From Phycisphaeraceae bacterium (GTDB lineage Bacteria; Planctomycetota; Phycisphaerae; Phycisphaerales; UBA1924), in the NCBI GenBank assembly GCA_026128865.1, contig JAHCJE010000017.1, forward strand, positions 1-33,666: a stretch of DNA of 33,666 nucleotides, read 5' to 3'. The notes beneath the pieces are model-generated. The model was not told the origin of the DNA. It ran no database searches and saw only the letters and a program-made list of their open reading frames with translations. A program made the position numbers and the translations under genes. Each line of letters begins with the position of its first letter. Positions within the stretch are counted from its first letter, which is position 1. Positions 16,021 to 24,957 of this stretch are shown here, one piece after another.

Positions 16021-17121
16021 CTAGCGGCCCGGCCGGAAGAACGCCCGCAGCGACTCGTAGATGTCGTCCCGCCCGTTCACCTTGCTCGTCAGCAGGCGCG
16101 GGCCGTCCGCGTCCGGCGCGCCGTCGGGGAACGCCTCGCGCAGCACGCTCAGGAAGTTCCCGCTCCCGTACGCCGACGCCACCTGGCAGTACCCGAAGAG
16201 GTTGCACGCCGGGAGCAGGTTCTCCTCCAGCAGTTTCACGCACACCCGGTTGTCCGCCTCCGACGAGTTGTCTCCGTCGGAAAAGTGGAAGAGGTAGACG
16301 TTCCAGTCGTTGCTGTCGTAGTGCTCGGCGAGGATGTCCTTGGCCAGCGCGAGCGCGGAACTGATCCGCGTCCCCCCGTCCTCGCGGATCGAGAAGAACG
16401 TCTCGCGGTCGACTTCAGCGGCGCGCACGTCGTGCACCACGTACCGGCACTCGACGCCCTCGTAGTTGCGGCGCAGCCAGGTGTCGATCCAGAACGCCTC
16501 CAGCCGCACCAGTTCCTTCTGCTCGTCCCCCATCGAGCCGGAGACGTCCATCATGTACACGATCGCCGCGTTGCTCTGCGGCTTGCGCACCTCGTTCCAC
16601 GAGCGGTACCGCAGGTCGTCGCGGATCGGCACCACCACCGGGTTGTCCGGGTCGTACTCGCCCGACGCGATCTGCCGCTTGAGCGCCTCGCGGTAACTCC
16701 GCTTGAAGTGCCGCAGCGACGCCGGGCCGACCGGCCGGATGCCCGAGTACTTGTCCTTCACCGTGGTGATGCGGTGCCGCCCGCGCGGCTTGATGCGCGG
16801 CAGTTCCAGTTCCTCGCCGAGAATGTCCGCGAGTTCTTCGAGCGTGACGTCCACCTCGGTGATGTGCCGCCCTTCCTGCTCGCCGCCGGCGTCCTTGCCC
16901 GAGCCGCCCTCGCCCTCGCCTTCGCCCATGCCGACGCCGCCCGAGTTGTCGCCGAAGCGGAACGTCGGCAGGTCGATGTCGTGCAGCGGGATCGAGACGT
17001 ACCGCCTGCCCTCGCGCCCGATCAACTCGCCGCGCGACAGGAACCGGCGCAGGTCCTTGCGGATGCGGCCGCGCACGATCTGGCGGAAGCGTTGGTGGTC
17101 CTGTTCGATCTTGCTGACCAT
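16021..17121 (-). CDS. DUF444 family VWA protein (YeaH/YhbH-like)
   Basis: 366 residues. The N-terminus [30 protein letters not shown] and the block [21 protein letters not shown] are the start of DUF444. A flexible Gly/Glu segment follows (about 59-86), then [22 protein letters not shown] and a VWA domain with the metal-binding DVSGSMG (192-198), GGTRISSAL and HFSDGDN. E. coli YeaH and Bacillus YhbH belong here; they usually travel with the Ser/Thr kinase PrkA and SpoVR in a stress or sporulation unit. Neither partner is in this window. The gene sits between an LPG-synthase-like membrane protein (48 bp upstream) and a zinc-ribbon membrane protein (9 bp downstream). Confidence 0.92.
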   Translation of the reverse strand: MVSKIEQDHQRFRQIVRGRIRKDLRRFLSRGELIGREGRRYVSIPLHDIDLPTFRFGDNSGGVGMGEGEGEGGSGKDAGGEQEGRHITEVDVTLEELADILGEELELPRIKPRGRHRITTVKDKYSGIRPVGPASLRHFKRSYREALKRQIASGEYDPDNPVVVPIRDDLRYRSWNEVRKPQSNAAIVYMMDVSGSMGDEQKELVRLEAFWIDTWLRRNYEGVECRYVVHDVRAAEVDRETFFSIREDGGTRISSALALAKDILAEHYDSNDWNVYLFHFSDGDNSSEADNRVCVKLLEENLLPACNLFGYCQVASAYGSGNFLSVLREAFPDGAPDADGPRLLTSKVNGRDDIYESLRAFFRPGR

Positions 17122-17169
17122 GCGTCCGCGCGTCCTCGCCCGATCCGTGGCGGTCGGCCGCGCCTCCGT

Positions 17170-18153
17170 TCATTCTGTACGCCGGGCATCATCGGCCGGA
17201 TCGACCCCATCCCCGAAGCCCGATCCCGTATCCGGACCCGCGCGGGCCAGACGCCGCCCCAGCCAGGCCGTGCAGGCAATCCCCACGGGCACCGACACAG
17301 CGACTTCCGCGGCCCGATTCAGCAGGTCCGCCGCAAGCCCGAACGCCGCCGCCTCGCGGGCCGAGTCCGCGCCCGCCCACGACGCCGCCACCAGCCCGAT
17401 CCCCCACTCGCGCACGCCCAGCCCGTTGCCGACGAACGGCACGAGGAACGCCGCCTGGCTCACCGCCGCGAGCACGGCCGCCCCTTCGACTGTCAACGGC
17501 CGACCCAGCAGCGCGAACGCGCACGCATACCGCGCCAGCCACACCATGAGGTCGGCGTAGCGCGCCGTCGCCGCGGCCGCCCACGCCGTCCACACCGTCC
17601 CCCGCGCCGCGCCCGCCGCCCACGCCCCCGCGAACGCCGCCCCGGGCAGCACAAGCACCAGCCACGCCCACGACGCCCCCGCCGGCGCGGCCCGCAGCGC
17701 GAGCGCGATGGCGAGCATCAGCCCCACGGCCCCCGCCGTCATCGCGTTCGCCTCGACCAGCACGAGCACCGAATCGCGCACCGCGATCCCGTTGATCCGC
17801 TTGTGGTACGCGATGCGCCCGATCATCCCCGGCCGCATCGGCAGGTAGTTCAGCAGCCACGCGCTCCCGACGAGCGCCAGCATCTCGCCGCGCCCGACGT
17901 GCCCCCCGCGCGCCCGCCGCAGCGTCAGCGCCCGCAGCGACGCGGACGCCGCGAGCCAGTTCCCCATCGGCAGGAGCAGCACGACCACGACCATCCACGC
18001 GGGCGCGGCCCGCACCGCGTCCAATGACGCCGCGACCGCGCTGCGCTGCGAGGCGACGGCCCATACCGCGGCCGCGAGGAGCATCACGCCGACGGCATAG
18101 CCGATGGCACGGCGGCGATCCCACCGGCCACTCTGGGCCGGGTGTTCGCTCAC
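17170..18153 (-). CDS. Lysylphosphatidylglycerol-synthase-like membrane protein (UPF0104 type)
   Basis: 327 residues with about eight hydrophobic segments and no soluble enzyme domain. The motifs NYLPMRPGMIGRIAYHKRINGI (about 101-122) and VPFVGNGLGVREWGIG (about 247-262) are those of the LPG_synthase_TM/UPF0104 membrane family, whose members flip lipids or serve in lipid or polysaccharide handling. The aminoacyl-transferase half of MprF is absent, so lysyl transfer is unlikely. The start is a GTG whose last bases overlap the TGA of the upstream TPR gene (GTGA), a sign of coupled translation. The C-terminal tail is acidic and ends near the DUF444 gene. Confidence 0.85.
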   Translation of the reverse strand: MSEHPAQSGRWDRRRAIGYAVGVMLLAAAVWAVASQRSAVAASLDAVRAAPAWMVVVVLLLPMGNWLAASASLRALTLRRARGGHVGRGEMLALVGSAWLLNYLPMRPGMIGRIAYHKRINGIAVRDSVLVLVEANAMTAGAVGLMLAIALALRAAPAGASWAWLVLVLPGAAFAGAWAAGAARGTVWTAWAAAATARYADLMVWLARYACAFALLGRPLTVEGAAVLAAVSQAAFLVPFVGNGLGVREWGIGLVAASWAGADSAREAAAFGLAADLLNRAAEVAVSVPVGIACTAWLGRRLARAGPDTGSGFGDGVDPADDARRTE

Positions 18154-20702
18154 TGTCTTGTTCCGTCGGCGAGGCGTCGTGGCGCGAGATCGCGTCCGCC
18201 CGGACCTGCCCTTGCGTACGTGGCGCCGCGCTCGCGGATTCGCTCGCGCAGCAACGAGGCGAGTTCTCGGACGAGGGCGTCGCCCGAAGCTTCCGCGCGG
18301 TCGAAGGCCGGGTGGTTGGGATCGACGGCGCGGGTCGCGAGCACGAGGGCAAGCGCCCTGGGGTCCTCCTCGTTGAGCGCGGCTTCGTCGAACGCGCGCA
18401 TACCCGGCTCCATCGAGGTGTTGGGAACGACGGCGAGCATCATCATGCGCTCGCGCGGGGCGGACTTGAGATATCGCTCGGCCAGGCGCTCCGCGAGGCT
18501 ACGGATCTCGGCGGGGGTGAGAGCGTCTGGCGTGCCGGGACCGCCGAGAACGCGTGCACGAACGGCCCCGACCATCTCCGGGAAGCGTGTCCTGGGCGCC
18601 TCCTCGACGAAGAGGAGCAGGCTGTCGAGAGCGGACTTCGCCTCCGCGCTGGGCCTGCGGGTCTGGTATCCCGTGGACGCGCTGAGACAGAGAGGACCTG
18701 GGTCAAGCGTGCCGCCGCGTCCGATCACGAAGCCTTGCACCATCCTCCAGTTTGACCTGACGACCTGAGTCGCCCTGCTCTCGACGAGCCAACCGGAGTA
18801 CCCCGGGTCGGGCCAAATCTCGAAGGTCATCGACTCGCCGGGCATGAGCCGCAGTCGGCGTTCGAGGTCGTAGATCTCCGGGCTTGCGTCCTGGTGGAAG
18901 GTTTGCACGCCGATGTCGAGCCGAGGGGAGAAGACGAAACGGGAGTTGATGGCGCGCTCCGACCCGACGGCGAGGGGGATGGGCGCGATGTTCTGGACGA
19001 CAACGCGGAGGACCGTTCGTTCGAGCGCACCCACCTCTCGGTTGACGACCTCTGCGCGGGCAGACATGAAGGACTTTGGGTCGATCGTCATGCGGTCGAT
19101 CCAGGTCGGGACGGCGTTGGCGGCGCGCACCATCGCGGCGCGGACGACGGGGTCGAAGGGGTCGGGCATGCCGACACGCTGGAGCTGGACGCGTGCCCAG
19201 GCGCCCATGATGGTGAGAGGGGCGGCGGTCGCGATGCGGCCGTACAGCGCGGTCGCCTCGTCGTGCCTCCCGAGGGCTTCCATCGCCCGCGCCCGACCCG
19301 ACATCACGGCGACATCGTTCTGGTTCGGCATCGCCTCGAAGAGGGCGAGCGCACGCTCGGCGTCGCCTTTCGCCAGCGCGACCATCGCGACGAGCGTTCT
19401 GACGTCCGGCTCGGTGTCGCTGAGTGTTCTGTCCGCGGCCTCGGTCTGCTGGGTGATGTGATCGTCCGCGACGCCGGCCCAGGCGACCATGATCCAGTTG
19501 CGGATGGCGAAGCGCGTGAGTTCCGTGCGGATGCTGTTGACGTCGGCGTCGCGCGGGAGGGTCTGGGGATCGAGGGCCTTGGTGGCCATCGCGGCGATCG
19601 ATCGTCGGAGATCGTCGGCGGCGGCGGTGATGGTCTCCTGATCACCCGCCGCGTGCGCCGCAACAATCCTGACGCGATCGAACGCGAGGTCGAGGCGATT
19701 CTCCATGGGGTGGGTGAGGGTCTCCGGGGGGACGCCGGCTTCGAGCGCGTCACGGACCTCGCGAGCGGCGAGGTCTCGCATCATCGCGAGCCTGAGGTTG
19801 AGTGTTTCGACGATCTTGGCCGGTCCGGAGGTCTGCCAGTCGAGCACGAGCGACTCGTTGACCAGTGATTCGTCCGCGCCCATCCCCGCCATGAGGAGGA
19901 GTCGTGTTGCGATGGTGTGGAAGCGCTTCGCCTCGGCCATCGCGCCTGACTGCGCGAGGAGTCTCGCCATCGAGCGGTGGACGTTCGGATCCAGTGGGTC
20001 GGCGTAAAGAAGGTTCGTGAGGAGCTCGAAGCGATCCGGAGGATTGCTCAAGCCAGGACCGAAATAGGCCCACACGAGAGCGGCGGCATCCTTGTTGGTC
20101 GGGTCGAGTTTCAACGCTTCAAGAACGCGTGCCACGAAGTCCTCTTCGCGTCCGCGCTCTCGCAGGAGCAGGGCCAGGTCGAGCGCGAGACGGCTTCGGA
20201 TGGAGGCGTCGAGAGTGGCGCCGCGTTCGCCCAGGAGCCGCTCATAGGCCGCGATTCGTTCTTCGGCGGTCTGCAGGCGTTTGATCCGGTCGCTGATGAG
20301 TCGCAGTTGGGCGACGGTATCTCGCGGGTCGAGTTGCACGAGCCTTCGTGTGAGTTCCATGAAGAGGGTCTGGTCGCCGCTCGCCCAGGCTGCCTCCAGC
20401 CTTCTGCGGACGATGGACTCGTCGTCGGGAGCGATCTCCTGTGCGAATCCGAGGAGGTGGGACGCGATGCGGAAGTCTCCGGAGACGGGTTCGAGCCTTG
20501 CGCGGAGGTCCATGAGCGCGATCCGCGTGATCGAGCGAGCGAGGAACTCGTCCGGGTCCGGGATGACCGGGGCGTACTTTTCGATGCGTTCGGCGTCGCC
20601 CGCGTGTGCGACCCCGCCAGCGTGGGCAAACGCGGGCAGCAGGCTCAGGCCGAGCGCGGCGAAGACGGAGAGGATCGCGGAACGCCACGAGTCGATCTTC
20701 AA
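18150..20702 (-). CDS. Large secreted TPR-type protein of unknown function
   Basis: 850 residues from a TTG start at 20702, chosen because GGGAGG lies 6 nt upstream and the first residues then form a signal peptide ([28 protein letters not shown]). A longer frame upstream overlaps the preceding gene and has no signal. The mature part is mostly helical repeats (for example ALKLDPTNKDAAALVWAYFG, LYADPLDPNVHRSMARLLAQ, ALALFEAMPNQNDVAVMSGRARAMEALGRHDEATALY), typical of TPRs. Around residues 560-680 a beta-rich insert (RVVVQNIAPIPLAVG, FVFSPRLDIGV, PGESMTFEIWPDPGYSGW) interrupts the helices. It sits between a small membrane protein and an LPG-synthase-like protein with 4-nt overlaps at both ends, so the three are probably made together at the envelope. 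Confidence 0.82.
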   Translation of the reverse strand: MKIDSWRSAILSVFAALGLSLLPAFAHAGGVAHAGDAERIEKYAPVIPDPDEFLARSITRIALMDLRARLEPVSGDFRIASHLLGFAQEIAPDDESIVRRRLEAAWASGDQTLFMELTRRLVQLDPRDTVAQLRLISDRIKRLQTAEERIAAYERLLGERGATLDASIRSRLALDLALLLRERGREEDFVARVLEALKLDPTNKDAAALVWAYFGPGLSNPPDRFELLTNLLYADPLDPNVHRSMARLLAQSGAMAEAKRFHTIATRLLLMAGMGADESLVNESLVLDWQTSGPAKIVETLNLRLAMMRDLAAREVRDALEAGVPPETLTHPMENRLDLAFDRVRIVAAHAAGDQETITAAADDLRRSIAAMATKALDPQTLPRDADVNSIRTELTRFAIRNWIMVAWAGVADDHITQQTEAADRTLSDTEPDVRTLVAMVALAKGDAERALALFEAMPNQNDVAVMSGRARAMEALGRHDEATALYGRIATAAPLTIMGAWARVQLQRVGMPDPFDPVVRAAMVRAANAVPTWIDRMTIDPKSFMSARAEVVNREVGALERTVLRVVVQNIAPIPLAVGSERAINSRFVFSPRLDIGVQTFHQDASPEIYDLERRLRLMPGESMTFEIWPDPGYSGWLVESRATQVVRSNWRMVQGFVIGRGGTLDPGPLCLSASTGYQTRRPSAEAKSALDSLLLFVEEAPRTRFPEMVGAVRARVLGGPGTPDALTPAEIRSLAERLAERYLKSAPRERMMMLAVVPNTSMEPGMRAFDEAALNEEDPRALALVLATRAVDPNHPAFDRAEASGDALVRELASLLRERIRERGATYARAGPGGRDLAPRRLADGTRQ

Positions 20703-21055
20703 AGGATGCCTCCCGCGTAGGCGCGTCCGAACGCCGCCAGCCACCACAGTACGCCGACGAAGACGGCCGTGCCCGTCGCGATCTCGATGGGCCAGGACAC
20801 GCGTCGGCTGACGTGTGGGAAGAGACGGTCGGCGACGAGACACGAAAACGTGAGGTGTCCCGAGGCGGCCCAGAATGCCCCGCCGACGTAGCACGGCCAG
20901 CGTGCGTGGGGCCACCGCGCCGCGCCTTCGAGGACGAGCCATGCGCCGGCGACGACCATGAGGACGGCCCACGGCGTCGCCGTCAGGACCACGAGCGTCA
21001 GGCTCACGCGGCGCGAGAGAAGCACCCGGTCGCTCCCACGGGGCCGACGCCCCAC
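20699..21055 (-). CDS. Small membrane protein, unrecognised
   Basis: 118 residues from a GTG start. A basic N-terminus precedes three hydrophobic stretches ([66 protein letters not shown]). Its TGA overlaps the TTG start of the large TPR gene (TTGA), and the TPR gene in turn overlaps the LPG-synthase-like gene. This tight packing suggests a shared task in the envelope. I do not recognise the family. The start is uncertain because no clear ribosome-binding site precedes it. Confidence 0.65.
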   Translation of the reverse strand: MGRRPRGSDRVLLSRRVSLTLVVLTATPWAVLMVVAGAWLVLEGAARWPHARWPCYVGGAFWAASGHLTFSCLVADRLFPHVSRRVSWPIEIATGTAVFVGVLWWLAAFGRAYAGGIL

Positions 21056-21131
21056 GGCGGGAGTCTACACGACGTGCCGGGCTGGATGCACGGGATTTCT
21101 GCCGCTTCGAGGCGGCTGCCGGTCGTGCGCC

Positions 21132-22820
21132 TCAGCCGAGCGCCATGGTCATGAGGAACTCGGCGTTGGTCTTGACCTTCTTGAGGCGGCTCTTCATGAG
21201 TTCCATCGCTTCGACGACGTTCATGTCGCTGAGCACCTTGCGGAGTCGATGGACGAGTTCGAGTTCCTTGGGATCCAGCAGGAGTTCCTCGCGTCGGGTG
21301 CCGCTGGCGCTGATGTCGATGGCGGGCCAGATGCGCTTCTCGACGAGTTTGCGGTCGAGGTGGAGCTCACTGTTTCCGGTGCCCTTGAACTCCTCGAAGA
21401 TCACCTCGTCCATCTTCGACCCGGTATCGACGAGGGCGGTTCCGATAATCGTGAGGCTTCCGCCGCGTTCGATCGCGCGGGCCGCGCCGAAGAACTTCTT
21501 GGGCCGCTGGAGGGCGTTGGAGTCCAGGCCGCCGGTCATGATCTTCCCGGAGTGTGGCATCTCGGCGTTGTACGCCCGGGCGAGGCGGGTGATCGAGTCG
21601 AGCAGGATCACGACGTCGTCGCCGAACTCGACCATTCGCTTGGCTTTCTCGATCACGACCTCAGCGACGGCGACGTGCCGGCTCGACTGCTCGTCGAACG
21701 TGCTCGCCACCACCTCCACGCTCGGGTCGGTGTTCCGACGGAAGTCCGTCACTTCCTCGGGGCGCTCGTCCACGAGCAGCACGATGATCTTCACGTCGGG
21801 GTAGTTCTTCGTGATCGCCTGCGTCATCTTCTGCAGCAGCACCGTCTTGCCCGTGCGCGGCGGCGCGACGATGAGCGCTCGCTGTCCCTTCCCGATCGGC
21901 GCCACCAGGTCCACGACACGCATCTCGATCGCGTCCGGCGACGTCTCCAATATGAAACGCTGCTCCGGGTGCAGTGGGGTCAGGTCCTCGAAGTTCACCA
22001 GTTCGTGAATCTTCGAAGGCTCGCGACCGTTGACCTTGTCCACGCGCAGCAGCGCGAAGTACTTTTCGCTCTCCTTCGGCGGGCGGATCGCCCCGCGCAC
22101 GATCATCCCCTTGCGAAGCCCGAAACGACGCACCTGCGACGGCGAAACGTAGATGTCGTCCGGACCAGGCAGATAACTCTGCTCAGGGCTGCGAAGGAAC
22201 CCGAACCCGTCCGGCATGATCTCCAGCGTCCCCTCGCCGAACATCAGCCCCTGCTTCGCCGCCCGCGCTTTCAGAATCTTGAAGATCAGGTCCTGCTTCG
22301 GGGTCTGCTGGAAGTCCTCCAGACCCTCACGCGTCGCCACGCCGAACAACTCGTCCATCTCCATCCGCTGCAACTGCCCGATGCTGAGCTGGTCCTTGAT
22401 CGCCTCCGGGTCGGCGTGGGCCGCGATCCGCTCCAGTTCCGCGGCCTCGCGCTCCAACTCCTCGTCGCTCGGCAGCACGTGGTCCGGGTACGACGACCGG
22501 TACGAGTACGACGAGCCGCCGCCGCCGCTCCCGCCGCCCCCTCCCATGCCACCGCCGCCCATACCGCCCTTGCGCTTCTTCCGCTTGCGACGGTGCTTGC
22601 CCTGCTGATCGCCACCCTGCCAGTCCGGCCGCGGCCCGCCCTGCGGCGGCCCACCCTGACCCGACGGCGCACCGCCCTCGGACCGCGGGCCGCTCTGGCC
22701 CTCCGCGGGCCGCGACGCCGGCTGACGCTCGCGTTGCTCCCCGCCGCCGTTCGAGTCGCCCCCGTTCGTACGGGACTGCTGCGGACGCTCTTCCTGCGCA
22801 ACGTTCGTTGTCTTCGCCAT
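21132..22820 (-). CDS. rho: Transcription termination factor Rho with long disordered N-terminus
   Basis: 562 residues; E. coli Rho has 419. Rho is the hexameric RNA helicase that ends transcription at rut sites. Residues 1-115 are Gly/Gln/Arg-rich, with a lysine/arginine cluster and poly-Gly stretch (about 75-103), a type of N-terminal extension seen in several phyla. Then come the Rho-N domain (about 142-188), the cold-shock-like RNA-binding domain ([31 protein letters not shown]; about 200-240) and the ATPase domain with APPRTGKT (319-326), [16 protein letters not shown] (403-418) and the [18 protein letters not shown] arginine-finger region. The start MAKTTN at 22820 fits; there is a GGAAGGA a little far upstream. 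A long leader precedes the gene. Confidence 0.97.
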   Translation of the reverse strand: MAKTTNVAQEERPQQSRTNGGDSNGGGEQRERQPASRPAEGQSGPRSEGGAPSGQGGPPQGGPRPDWQGGDQQGKHRRKRKKRKGGMGGGGMGGGGGSGGGGSSYSYRSSYPDHVLPSDEELEREAAELERIAAHADPEAIKDQLSIGQLQRMEMDELFGVATREGLEDFQQTPKQDLIFKILKARAAKQGLMFGEGTLEIMPDGFGFLRSPEQSYLPGPDDIYVSPSQVRRFGLRKGMIVRGAIRPPKESEKYFALLRVDKVNGREPSKIHELVNFEDLTPLHPEQRFILETSPDAIEMRVVDLVAPIGKGQRALIVAPPRTGKTVLLQKMTQAITKNYPDVKIIVLLVDERPEEVTDFRRNTDPSVEVVASTFDEQSSRHVAVAEVVIEKAKRMVEFGDDVVILLDSITRLARAYNAEMPHSGKIMTGGLDSNALQRPKKFFGAARAIERGGSLTIIGTALVDTGSKMDEVIFEEFKGTGNSELHLDRKLVEKRIWPAIDISASGTRREELLLDPKELELVHRLRKVLSDMNVVEAMELMKSRLKKVKTNAEFLMTMALG

Positions 22821-23110
22821 GACTGCCAAGGTTCCTTCCGATGCTCGGGAGGGAAAGGGGGGAGAACGGAGCCGCGTCCCGGACGCCCACACGAGTCGGG
22901 CCGGGAAAGCCCCTCAGAGCCTGCGTTCCGCAGCCGTTGCCACGCACCAGCCCTCGCGTGCGAGGGCGACGGGGTTCAGCCCAGTTGTGAGTGGTGATCC
23001 GGTGCGGGCAATTCCGCTTCTGATTCCTCGGCCGGCGAGACTCACGGCTTTCGTGAACCCGCCCGCCGCTCTCGACACAGTATACGGCCCCGACCACCCC
23101 CGGTGGCCAC
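22821..23110 (-). promoter_or_regulatory. rho leader region with candidate promoter and hairpin
   Basis: The 290 bp between coaE and rho hold no gene. A minus-strand TATACT at 23084-23079 is a good -10 box and would give a leader of about 250 nt. In the leader, GCCCTCG (22950-22956) and CGAGGGC (22961-22967) form a tight hairpin. Long rho leaders are used for self-termination in several bacteria, so autoregulation is a reasonable guess. No -35 box is clear. Confidence 0.4.
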
Positions 23111-24292
23111 TCAAACCGAAACTTCTTCCCCCGACCCGCCTCCCACGCCCCCGAAGTCCGCCCTCGCCCGCCGCAGCACCCCCTCCACCTGCGGCCCCAG
23201 GTCCGTCGGCAGGCCCGCGTTCACGATCCCGTACCGGCTCCGACGCCGCTTCTCTTCCAGCGGCATCTGGGCACGCTCGCGCCGATCGACCTCCGCCTCG
23301 TCCCAGCCGCGCGACGCCCGCACCCGCTCCAACCGAACCTCGCGCGGCGCATCGACGAACACCACCGCGTCGCACTCCGCGTCCACGCCCGCCTCGAAGA
23401 GCAGCGGCGCATCGACGACGACCACCTCCGCCCCGCGCGACGCTGCCTCGCGCACCAGTTCCGCCCGGCGCGCCCGCACCAGCGGGTGCACGAGCGACTC
23501 CAGCCGGCGTCGCTGCGATTCATCCTCGAACACGATCGCCGCGACCGCCGCGCGATCCACACGCCCGCCCGCGCCGATCACCCGCTCGCCCCACCACCGG
23601 CGCAACTGCTCTCGCACCTCGGGCCGGTCCAGCGCGGCCTTCGCTTCCACGTCCGAATCGATCACCACGCACCCCCGCCGCGCGAACTCCGCCGCCACCG
23701 CGCTCTTCCCCGCCCCGATCCCGCCCGCCAACCCGAGCACAAGCACCTTGCTTTCAACCGGAGGCACAGGCGGCGGCACAGGCGTCCCGCCTGTGCGCAT
23801 GTCAATCGCCTCCTTCGCCTTCACCCACATCTCCCTCGGCCTCCCGATCATCACCCACGCCACCTCGATCGTGTCGGTTCCCGCCGTCGCGAACCCGATC
23901 GTCCCCAGCCCCAGCAAGCGCTCGCCGAGCGACCGATACAGCACAACGTGCTGCACGCGCTCCAGCCGCGCCTCGACCGTCACGCGCCGCAGCACGCCCG
24001 ACACGCGCACCACGCGCCGATCCGTCAACGTGTACCGCCGGCTCGCCCACACCGCCGTTTCCCAGAGCAGTTTCAGCCCGCCCACCGCCAGCACCGTCCA
24101 CCCCGCCGCCACCGCCACGCCCGGCACCCCCCCCCGCGCCGCCGGCCACGCCAGCGCCAACGCCAGCACGCCCAGCGCGGCAATCGGCACGACCGATCGC
24201 AGCACGATCGACAACGCGCTCGGCCGAAGCGACACGAGCGTCCGTTCGCCCTCCGGCGCAGACCTCCCCTCCGCATCGCCCCACTTCGTCAC
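23111..24292 (-). CDS. coaE: Bacterial PH-domain protein fused to dephospho-CoA kinase
   Basis: 393 residues in one open frame from a GTG preceded by GGAG. Residues about 25-75 give two membrane helices, and about 85-162 a bPH_2 domain (RRYTLTDRRVVRVSGVLRR, ERLLGLGTIGFATAG). A short Pro-rich linker (TGGTPVPPPVPP) leads to a full CoaE kinase from about 180: P-loop GLAGGIGAGKS, VIDSDVEAKA, HPLVRARR, DAPLLFEAG and RRSRYGIVNAG. CoaE adds phosphate to dephospho-CoA, the last step of CoA synthesis. CoaE is normally a free cytoplasmic protein of about 200 residues. An in-frame ATG at 23800 with AAGGAGG 8 nt upstream could make a free 229-residue CoaE from the same frame. It lies in a minus-strand set with hpt (48 bp upstream) and ispD. 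Confidence 0.9.
   Translation of the reverse strand: MTKWGDAEGRSAPEGERTLVSLRPSALSIVLRSVVPIAALGVLALALAWPAARGGVPGVAVAAGWTVLAVGGLKLLWETAVWASRRYTLTDRRVVRVSGVLRRVTVEARLERVQHVVLYRSLGERLLGLGTIGFATAGTDTIEVAWVMIGRPREMWVKAKEAIDMRTGGTPVPPPVPPVESKVLVLGLAGGIGAGKSAVAAEFARRGCVVIDSDVEAKAALDRPEVREQLRRWWGERVIGAGGRVDRAAVAAIVFEDESQRRRLESLVHPLVRARRAELVREAASRGAEVVVVDAPLLFEAGVDAECDAVVFVDAPREVRLERVRASRGWDEAEVDRRERAQMPLEEKRRRSRYGIVNAGLPTDLGPQVEGVLRRARADFGGVGGGSGEEVSV
23776..23796. repeat. Palindromic repeat inside the PH-CoaE linker
   Basis: GCACAGGCG and CGCCTGTGC form a perfect 9-bp stem around TCC. A half copy (GGCACAGGCG) lies just before it at 23764-23773. The palindrome encodes part of the TGGTPVPPP linker. 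Such GCACAGGCG palindromes look like interspersed repeats rather than coding constraint. Confidence 0.75.
23798..23815 (-). promoter_or_regulatory. Internal ribosome-binding site and ATG for coaE
   Basis: AAGGAGG at 23815-23809 followed after 8 nt by ATG at 23800-23798, both in the PH-CoaE frame. This is the best Shine-Dalgarno match noted in this window. It falls at the end of the PH domain (codons for KAKEAID) and could drive separate synthesis of the kinase. Confidence 0.65.
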
Positions 24293-24340
24293 GTCGTCAC
24301 TCCGTCACTTCCGCACTCCCCCACTCCGTCCTTCGGCCTC

Positions 24341-24925
24341 TCACCCCAACGCCTCCCGCTTCAGCGTCGCGATCTCCGGGTAGTTCCGGTAATACCCGTC
24401 GTAGTCCAGCCCGTACCCCACCACGAACTCGTCCGGGATGTCGAACCCGACGTACTCCGCCCGCGCCCCCTCGGCCTCCGACACCGCACGCGACACGTCC
24501 TTGCGCAGCAGCACGCACGCCCGCGCCGTCGCAGGCGACTGCTCCTCCACCAGCCGCCGCACCATCGCAATCGTCTGCCCCGAGTCCAGGATGTCATCCA
24601 CGATCACCACGTGCCGACCCCCGAGCGTGCGCGGCAGTTCCGAGCGGATCGCCGCCCCCTTGCTCTCCAGCGAACGCCCCGGGTAACTGCTCACCGCCAC
24701 CAGTTCCAGCCGCAACTTCAGCGGCAACTCGCGGATCAGGTCCGCGCCGAAGACCATCGCCCCGGACATGATCGGAATGATGACGACACGGTCGCCGTCG
24801 CCCGCGTTCGCCCCGCCACCCTCGATATCCCGGCGCAGGTCGCTCGCCAGCGACGCGCCGAGTTCGCGCACGCGCCGGGCGATGGTCTCGCGCCCGATCA
24901 GCACTCGGTCGATCTCGGGGAACAC
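24341..24925 (-). CDS. hpt: Hypoxanthine phosphoribosyltransferase
   Basis: 194 residues from a GTG at 24925, the only reasonable start since no in-frame ATG lies nearby; residues FPEIDRVLIGRETIARRVRELG then match the family N-terminus. It salvages hypoxanthine and guanine with PRPP to IMP and GMP. PIMSGAMVFGADLIREL (51-67) forms the pyrophosphate-side loop, SSYPGRSLESKG (79-90) the flexible loop, VVIVDDILDSGQTI (106-119) the PRPP-binding signature, and FDIPDEFVVGYGLDYDGYYRNYPEIATLK the base pocket and end. It is 32 bp downstream of ispD and 48 bp upstream of the PH-coaE gene, all on one strand. A neighbour of tilS/ftsH is common elsewhere, but not seen here. Confidence 0.95.
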   Translation of the reverse strand: MFPEIDRVLIGRETIARRVRELGASLASDLRRDIEGGGANAGDGDRVVIIPIMSGAMVFGADLIRELPLKLRLELVAVSSYPGRSLESKGAAIRSELPRTLGGRHVVIVDDILDSGQTIAMVRRLVEEQSPATARACVLLRKDVSRAVSEAEGARAEYVGFDIPDEFVVGYGLDYDGYYRNYPEIATLKREALG

Positions 24926-24957
24926 GCCGCCAGCATACCCCCCAACCCCGCGCCCGC

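Noticed and set aside
15406..18027. Very long plus-strand open frame (873 codons)
   Set aside because: Arg/Pro/His-rich antisense of four well-supported minus-strand genes; no domain or start signal.
20703..20972. 90-residue N-terminal extension of the large TPR protein
   Set aside because: It overlaps the coupled small membrane gene and hides the signal peptide; the TTG with GGGAGG fits better.
21101..21116. Terminator after rho
   Set aside because: A 5-bp GCCGC/GCGGC hairpin only, with no T tract on either strand.
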